A DNA stretch of 64,000 nucleotides from positions 124,001 through 188,000 of the forward strand of contig WUUP01000005.1 in assembly GCA_009833045.1 (NCBI GenBank), read 5' to 3'. The translations under genes were made by a program, and so were the position numbers. This DNA comes from Saprospirales bacterium GYS_P2D (lineage in GTDB: Bacteria; Bacteroidota; Bacteroidia; Chitinophagales; Saprospiraceae). Below the pieces are notes generated by a model. The model searched no databases and had not been told where the DNA came from. It was given only the letters and a program-made list of their open reading frames with translations. This document shows, piece after piece, positions 60,079 through 64,000 of this stretch; within the stretch, counting starts at the first letter, position 1; the number at the start of each line of letters is the position of its first letter.

Positions 60079-60129
60079 AAATCAGAATAATAAGAGAAAC
60101 GCAAGTAATACAATCAGTAAAAACCGAAT

Positions 60130-61374
60130 ATGGGTTTAATCGATTATTTTAAGAAGATAGAGCCAGACAAGAAGAAAAGTCCATTCTTGCATACGGCTTA
60201 TGATGCTTTCTTCACATTCTTAGCTACACCTAATACCGTCACTAAAGGCGGTGTACACATGCGTGATGGTATGGACCTCAAGCGTACGATGGTACATGTG
60301 GTTTTAGCTATGCAGCTTTGTTACATTTTTGGTACTTATAATATTGGTCATCAGCACTTCGCTGCTATGGGACAGTATTTGGGCATATTTGAGGGTTTTC
60401 ACCTCAAGTTAGCTCATGGTATTATTAAGTTGTTACCACTCTTTATCGTGTCACACGTGGTGGGACTGGGTATCGAGTTTTGGTATGCTGCTAAAAAAGG
60501 ACATGCCGTGGAAGAAGGATATTTGGTGACAGGAGCTTTGATTCCATTGATCATGCCGCCGGATCTTCCACTTTGGATTTTGGCACTGTCTATCATTTTT
60601 GCAGTCATATTAGTCAAAGAGGCATTTGGTGGTACAGGTATGAATATCTGGAACGTAGCATTGATGTCACGTTTATTCGTATTCTTCGCCTATCCGACGA
60701 CTATATCAGGTGATGACGTGTGGGTATCGGGATTTGAGCATGTGCGAGAAGGATTTGAAGCGCAATATGGCTGGGGACACAGTTTATTCAATACGATTTT
60801 CGGATGGATGGGACTGGATGGTTTCACAGGCGGTCAGGTTGTTGATGGCTTTACCGGAGCTACACCATTAGCCTTGGCTTACCAAGGAGGATGGGAGGCT
60901 GTCACAGCAGTATACTCTACTTCTGATATGTGGTGGGGTACGATCCCTGGATCTATCGGAGAGTCTAACAAACTGTTTATCCTATTAGGAGCAGGTTTCT
61001 TATTGATTACAGGTATAGCGAGCTGGCGTATTATGCTCAGCATGTTTGTCGGAGCGGCGCTCATGGGTATGATCATGAATGCATGGGGAGCGACACCATT
61101 TATGGAGGTTCCTTGGTTCTACCAGTTCTACATGGGTAGTTTCTTCTTTGCTATGGCTTTCATGGCTACAGATCCAGTGACAGCTGCCTCTACTAATGCA
61201 GGAAAGATAGCCTATGGATTCTTGATCGGATTTATAGGAATGATAGTAAGAGTGATGAATCCAGCATATCCAGAAGGATGGATGTTGGCCATCATCTTCA
61301 TGAATACTTTTGCACCATTACTTGATAGATTGGTACTTAATGCTCACATATCAAAAAGACTAAAAAGTGCGTAG
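60130..61374 (+). CDS. nqrB: Na+-NQR subunit B
   Basis: 414 residues, the main membrane subunit, with about ten helices. DGFTGATPLALA holds the covalent FMN site; T245 is the likely residue. The N-terminal cytoplasmic part has FHTAYDAFFTFLATPN-like sequence with HMRDGMDLKRTM. It takes part in Na+ translocation and quinone reduction. Starts 52 bp after nqrA and overlaps nqrC by 8 bp. Confidence 0.96.
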   Translation: MGLIDYFKKIEPDKKKSPFLHTAYDAFFTFLATPNTVTKGGVHMRDGMDLKRTMVHVVLAMQLCYIFGTYNIGHQHFAAMGQYLGIFEGFHLKLAHGIIKLLPLFIVSHVVGLGIEFWYAAKKGHAVEEGYLVTGALIPLIMPPDLPLWILALSIIFAVILVKEAFGGTGMNIWNVALMSRLFVFFAYPTTISGDDVWVSGFEHVREGFEAQYGWGHSLFNTIFGWMGLDGFTGGQVVDGFTGATPLALAYQGGWEAVTAVYSTSDMWWGTIPGSIGESNKLFILLGAGFLLITGIASWRIMLSMFVGAALMGMIMNAWGATPFMEVPWFYQFYMGSFFFAMAFMATDPVTAASTNAGKIAYGFLIGFIGMIVRVMNPAYPEGWMLAIIFMNTFAPLLDRLVLNAHISKRLKSA

Positions 61375-62119
61375 TAACAAATATGTAATCACCTTCGTGA
61401 CTGTCATGACGGTCGTTGTGGCCTTGGTCCTGTCGCTCATGGCGACTGGTCTTAAGCCTGTACACAAGAAGAACGAAGCAATATTTAATAAGAAGGCGAT
61501 TTTGTCAGCGATAGAATCAAGACTCGGAGATGGAGTCAAAGCTGATAAAATGGCAGATGAAAAGGTGTTATCCATATTCAATGATAACATCACTCAGCTG
61601 GTAGTAGATATCAATGGTAATCCTGTCTCAGCAGAAGATGTAGAAGCAAGAGGATACAAAGGTGGCCAAGCTGAGAATGTCGATATGAAGAAAGAAAAGA
61701 AGAAACCTGCAGAAGATAGACTCTATCCAGTATTTATATATGAAAATAATGGGGAGAAATACTATATCGTATCTGTGAGAGGTAATGGTCTCTGGGATGA
61801 AATCTGGGGAAACATCGCACTCGAGGATGACTTTGAGACGATCGTAGGTGCTTCTTTTGATCACCAAGGAGAGACTCCAGGTCTCGGAGCTGAGATCAAA
61901 GACAATCCTGCTTTCAAAAAGCAGTTCGCTGGTAAGAAGATATACGATAAGATGGGTAACTATACATCAGTGGTAGTCCGTAAAGGTGGGGCCAGAAATG
62001 ATCGCTACGAGGTAGACGGAATCTCTGGAGCTACAGTGACCGCTAATGGTGTATCTGATATGCTATACAGTGGCCTACAGAATTATCTATCATATTTTGA
62101 GACACAGTCTAAATCATAA
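61367..62119 (+). CDS. nqrC: Na+-NQR subunit C
   Basis: 250 residues with GTG start at 61367, overlapping nqrB by 8 bp. One membrane helix near the N terminus (YVITFVTVMTVVVALVLSLMA), then a periplasmic FMN-binding domain with DGISGATVTANG, where T223 binds FMN covalently. The motif is intact. A lysine-rich stretch at about 105-112 (KKEKKKPAED) is an unusual but plausible loop. Confidence 0.95.
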   Translation: MRSNKYVITFVTVMTVVVALVLSLMATGLKPVHKKNEAIFNKKAILSAIESRLGDGVKADKMADEKVLSIFNDNITQLVVDINGNPVSAEDVEARGYKGGQAENVDMKKEKKKPAEDRLYPVFIYENNGEKYYIVSVRGNGLWDEIWGNIALEDDFETIVGASFDHQGETPGLGAEIKDNPAFKKQFAGKKIYDKMGNYTSVVVRKGGARNDRYEVDGISGATVTANGVSDMLYSGLQNYLSYFETQSKS

Positions 62120-62122
62120 GTT

Positions 62123-62836
62123 ATGGCTGATACTAAAATAGAAAATAAGGAGCCTTTATTCGCATTCGGTAAGAAGGAGAGGGCTTTATTGACAGATCCA
62201 CTAAATGACAACAATCCGATTACGGTACAGGTATTGGGTATATGTAGTGCATTAGCGGTGACCACCTTGTTATTCCCATCGATCATCATGGCTATCGCCG
62301 TGATCTTCGTATGTTCTTTTTCTAATTTGTTTACCTCATTATTAAGAAAGAGCATTCCGAAGCAAGTACGTATGATTGTACAGCTGGTGATCATTGCGAC
62401 ATTAGTGACAGTCGTAGAGCTATCGCTCAAGGCATTAGACTATCCTACCTATAAGCAGCTATCTGTATTTATTGGTTTGATCATCACTAACTGTATCGTG
62501 ATGGGTCGTCTTGAGGCTTTTGCTATGGCAAATAGCCCTTGGAAATCGTTTCTTGATGGAGTAGGTAATGGTGTAGGATACGGGGTGATCTTGATCATTG
62601 TAGCATTCTTCAGAGAAGTACTTGGCAAAGGAACGTTCATGGCTGGTACACCTATCGAAATGAAGTTGATAGGACCATCTACAGAATATTTCATAAATAC
62701 AATGGCAGACGGATCATGGTTTAGCTGGTATCAGAATAATAACTTAATGGTATTGCCTGCAGCTGCGATGTTCTTGATCGCTATCATGATATGGATACAC
62801 AGAGCGTGGAATCCAAAATTAGTTGATATATCTTAA
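62123..62836 (+). CDS. nqrD: Na+-NQR subunit D
   Basis: 237 residues, six membrane helices of the NqrDE/RnfAE fold. The QVLGICSALAVTTLLFPSI and LIITNCIVMGRLEAFAMANSPWKSFLDGVGNGVGYG segments are highly conserved; the latter contains the half-channel residues with the iron-coordinating cysteine. Starts 3 bp after nqrC. Confidence 0.95.
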   Translation: MADTKIENKEPLFAFGKKERALLTDPLNDNNPITVQVLGICSALAVTTLLFPSIIMAIAVIFVCSFSNLFTSLLRKSIPKQVRMIVQLVIIATLVTVVELSLKALDYPTYKQLSVFIGLIITNCIVMGRLEAFAMANSPWKSFLDGVGNGVGYGVILIIVAFFREVLGKGTFMAGTPIEMKLIGPSTEYFINTMADGSWFSWYQNNNLMVLPAAAMFLIAIMIWIHRAWNPKLVDIS

Positions 62837-62848
62837 AAAAGTAAAGCA

Positions 62849-63448
62849 GTGGAATTAGTAAACGTATTTATCAAAGCAGCTTTCATAGAGAACCTCGTAC
62901 TCTCTTACTTTTTGGGTATGTGTTCTTTCCTCGCTGTATCAAAGACACTTAAGACCGCTTTTGGTTTGGGTCTTGCTGTCATATTCGTATTGGGATTCAC
63001 TATGCCGATTAATTGGTTGATCAGCACTTATCTTTTAGATGAGGGTGGTCTTTTAGGCATGGATCTCACTTTCCTACGATTTATACTCTTCATTGCTGTG
63101 ATCGCATCTATGGTACAGCTCGTGGAGATGGTCATTGAGAAGTATTCTCCGTCGCTTTATAACTCTTTGGGTATATTCTTACCATTGATCACCGTGAACT
63201 GTGCGATTCTCGGAGGATCACTATTCATGGTGAGTAGAGAGTATTCATTCGGTGAGTCTGTTGCCTTTGGATTAGGTGGTGGATTTGGATGGTTCTTAGC
63301 GATTGTTGCCTTAGCGGCAATAAGGGAAAAGATTAAGTACAGCAATGTTCCAGCTCCATTGAGAGGTCTTGGCATGGCATTCCTATTGACTGGATTGATG
63401 GGTATGGCATTCTTAAGTCTGTTGGGTATTGATCCAGCGGCGTTTTAA
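62849..63448 (+). CDS. nqrE: Na+-NQR subunit E
   Basis: 199 residues, six membrane helices. [30 protein letters not shown] and [38 protein letters not shown] are the conserved segments; each contains a cysteine of the membrane iron centre shared with NqrD. GTG start at 62849, 12 bp after nqrD. Confidence 0.95.
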   Translation: MELVNVFIKAAFIENLVLSYFLGMCSFLAVSKTLKTAFGLGLAVIFVLGFTMPINWLISTYLLDEGGLLGMDLTFLRFILFIAVIASMVQLVEMVIEKYSPSLYNSLGIFLPLITVNCAILGGSLFMVSREYSFGESVAFGLGGGFGWFLAIVALAAIREKIKYSNVPAPLRGLGMAFLLTGLMGMAFLSLLGIDPAAF

Positions 63449-63513
63449 TTTGTTAATAGTTAAGAAATAGAGGGTGATATATTTCACCGTTGATTCATAA
63501 AGAACAATAAATT

Positions 63514-64000
63514 ATGATTACTTCAGTAATAGCGGCGATCGTAATATTCACAGCCATTATTTTAGGACTTTCTGGTGTACTGATGTATGCTAATAAGAAG
63601 CTAGTCCCCCAAGGTGATGTGAGTATTGTCATAAATGGTGACACTGAGAATCCAATGAAAGTGAAACCAGGTGCGTCGCTTTTGTCAGCCCTATCTGATA
63701 AAAATATATTTCTTCCATCAGCTTGTGGTGGTGGTGGTACTTGTGCCATGTGCGAATGCCATGTAGATAAAGGAGGGGGAGATGTCCTTCCTACAGAGAT
63801 GAACCACCTCACTCGTAAAGAGGCTGCTGAGCATAAGCGATTAGCTTGTCAGGTGAAAGTGAGAGAAGACATGGAGATCAGAGTACCTGAGGAGGTATTC
63901 GGTATCAAGAAGTGGGAGTGTGAAGTAGTATCCAATTACAATGTGGCATCTTTCATTAAGGAGTTCGTAGTGAAATTACCAGAAGGAGAGACCCTTGATT
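63514..64000 (+). CDS. nqrF: Na+-NQR subunit F, N-terminal part
   Basis: Starts at ATG 63514 and runs off the end of the window; about 162 residues are visible. One N-terminal membrane helix (IAAIVIFTAIILGLSGVLMYA) and a plant-type 2Fe-2S ferredoxin domain with C71, C77 and C80 (ACGGGGTCAMC) and C112 (LACQV). The FAD/NADH-binding domain follows outside. It takes electrons from NADH for the complex. Start is 65 bp after nqrE. Confidence 0.95.
   Translation, partial: MITSVIAAIVIFTAIILGLSGVLMYANKKLVPQGDVSIVINGDTENPMKVKPGASLLSALSDKNIFLPSACGGGGTCAMCECHVDKGGGDVLPTEMNHLTRKEAAEHKRLACQVKVREDMEIRVPEEVFGIKKWECEVVSNYNVASFIKEFVVKLPEGETLD

Overview
This window reads as a chromosome segment of a member of the Bacteroidota, probably of the Saprospiria/Chitinophagia side of the phylum. 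The family placement is inference from gene content only. Evidence for the phylum: a type IX secretion PorQ-like protein, DUF4271 next to hemD, DUF3109, an AURKAIP1/COX24-type 30-residue basic protein, HU next to RNase G, a sodium-pumping NQR operon, and promoters of the Bacteroidota type (TTTG, about 19-20 bp, TAnnTTTG). Most genes are ordinary vertical housekeeping genes. The one clearly accessory region is an element integrated at a tRNA-Phe gene.

Layout. 1-7.4 kb: a cut-off BioD-like P-loop gene, a large secreted metallopeptidase/beta-propeller/beta-barrel protein, clpB, and an MtfA-like protein lacking its zinc motif. 7.46-13.95 kb: a 6.5-kb integrative element bounded by 15-bp direct repeats, one of which is the 3' end of tRNA-Phe. 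It carries a tyrosine integrase, a small unknown gene, an HTH gene, a 37-codon gene coupled to it by ATGA, a DUF3987 ATPase and a zinc-finger/Toprim protein. Its non-coding DNA is unusually structured: paired arm-type sites, an array of 58-bp repeats, grouped TGCACTTT iterons, a 132-bp tandem duplication, 19-bp direct repeats, an 18-bp inverted repeat and a decayed gene fragment. I see no relaxase, capsid or cargo gene, so it looks like a small self-replicating or satellite-like integrative element. 14-26.2 kb: apaG, yicC, HU, a TPR protein, the small ribosomal-type protein, rng, a glycosyltransferase, pth, a radical SAM/SPASM protein, mfd, crcB and a WecA-like transferase. 26.3-38.6 kb: a lipoprotein, then uppS-bamA-ompH (envelope assembly), a site-2 protease, a TPR lipid- or envelope-associated protein, a TonB-like protein, vanZ, gcvH, eukaryotic-type citrate synthase and sbtA. 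38.9-57.1 kb: a LysR regulator divergent from sbtA, DUF3109, an asymmetric double ABC ATPase, a PpiD/SurA-like foldase, a YwqK-like lipoprotein with porQ, a MATE exporter, sucB with two lipoyl domains, an amidohydrolase, an RprXY-like two-component pair, DUF4271-hemD, a Nudix hydrolase and a START protein. 57.2-64 kb: a sorbosone-dehydrogenase-like lipoprotein and nqrABCDEF, which runs off the end. NqrA here has an extra N-terminal signal/anchor segment.

How they fit together: the host genes support outer-membrane biogenesis (uppS, bamA, ompH, PpiD-like, PorQ, TonB-like), central carbon metabolism (citrate synthase, sucB, gcvH), sodium-based respiration (nqr) and RNA/DNA maintenance (rng, yicC, mfd, pth). 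Several start codons are set here by the position of a TAnnTTTG element or a signal peptide rather than by the longest open frame. Many frames on the opposite strand are shadows produced by codon usage and were left out.
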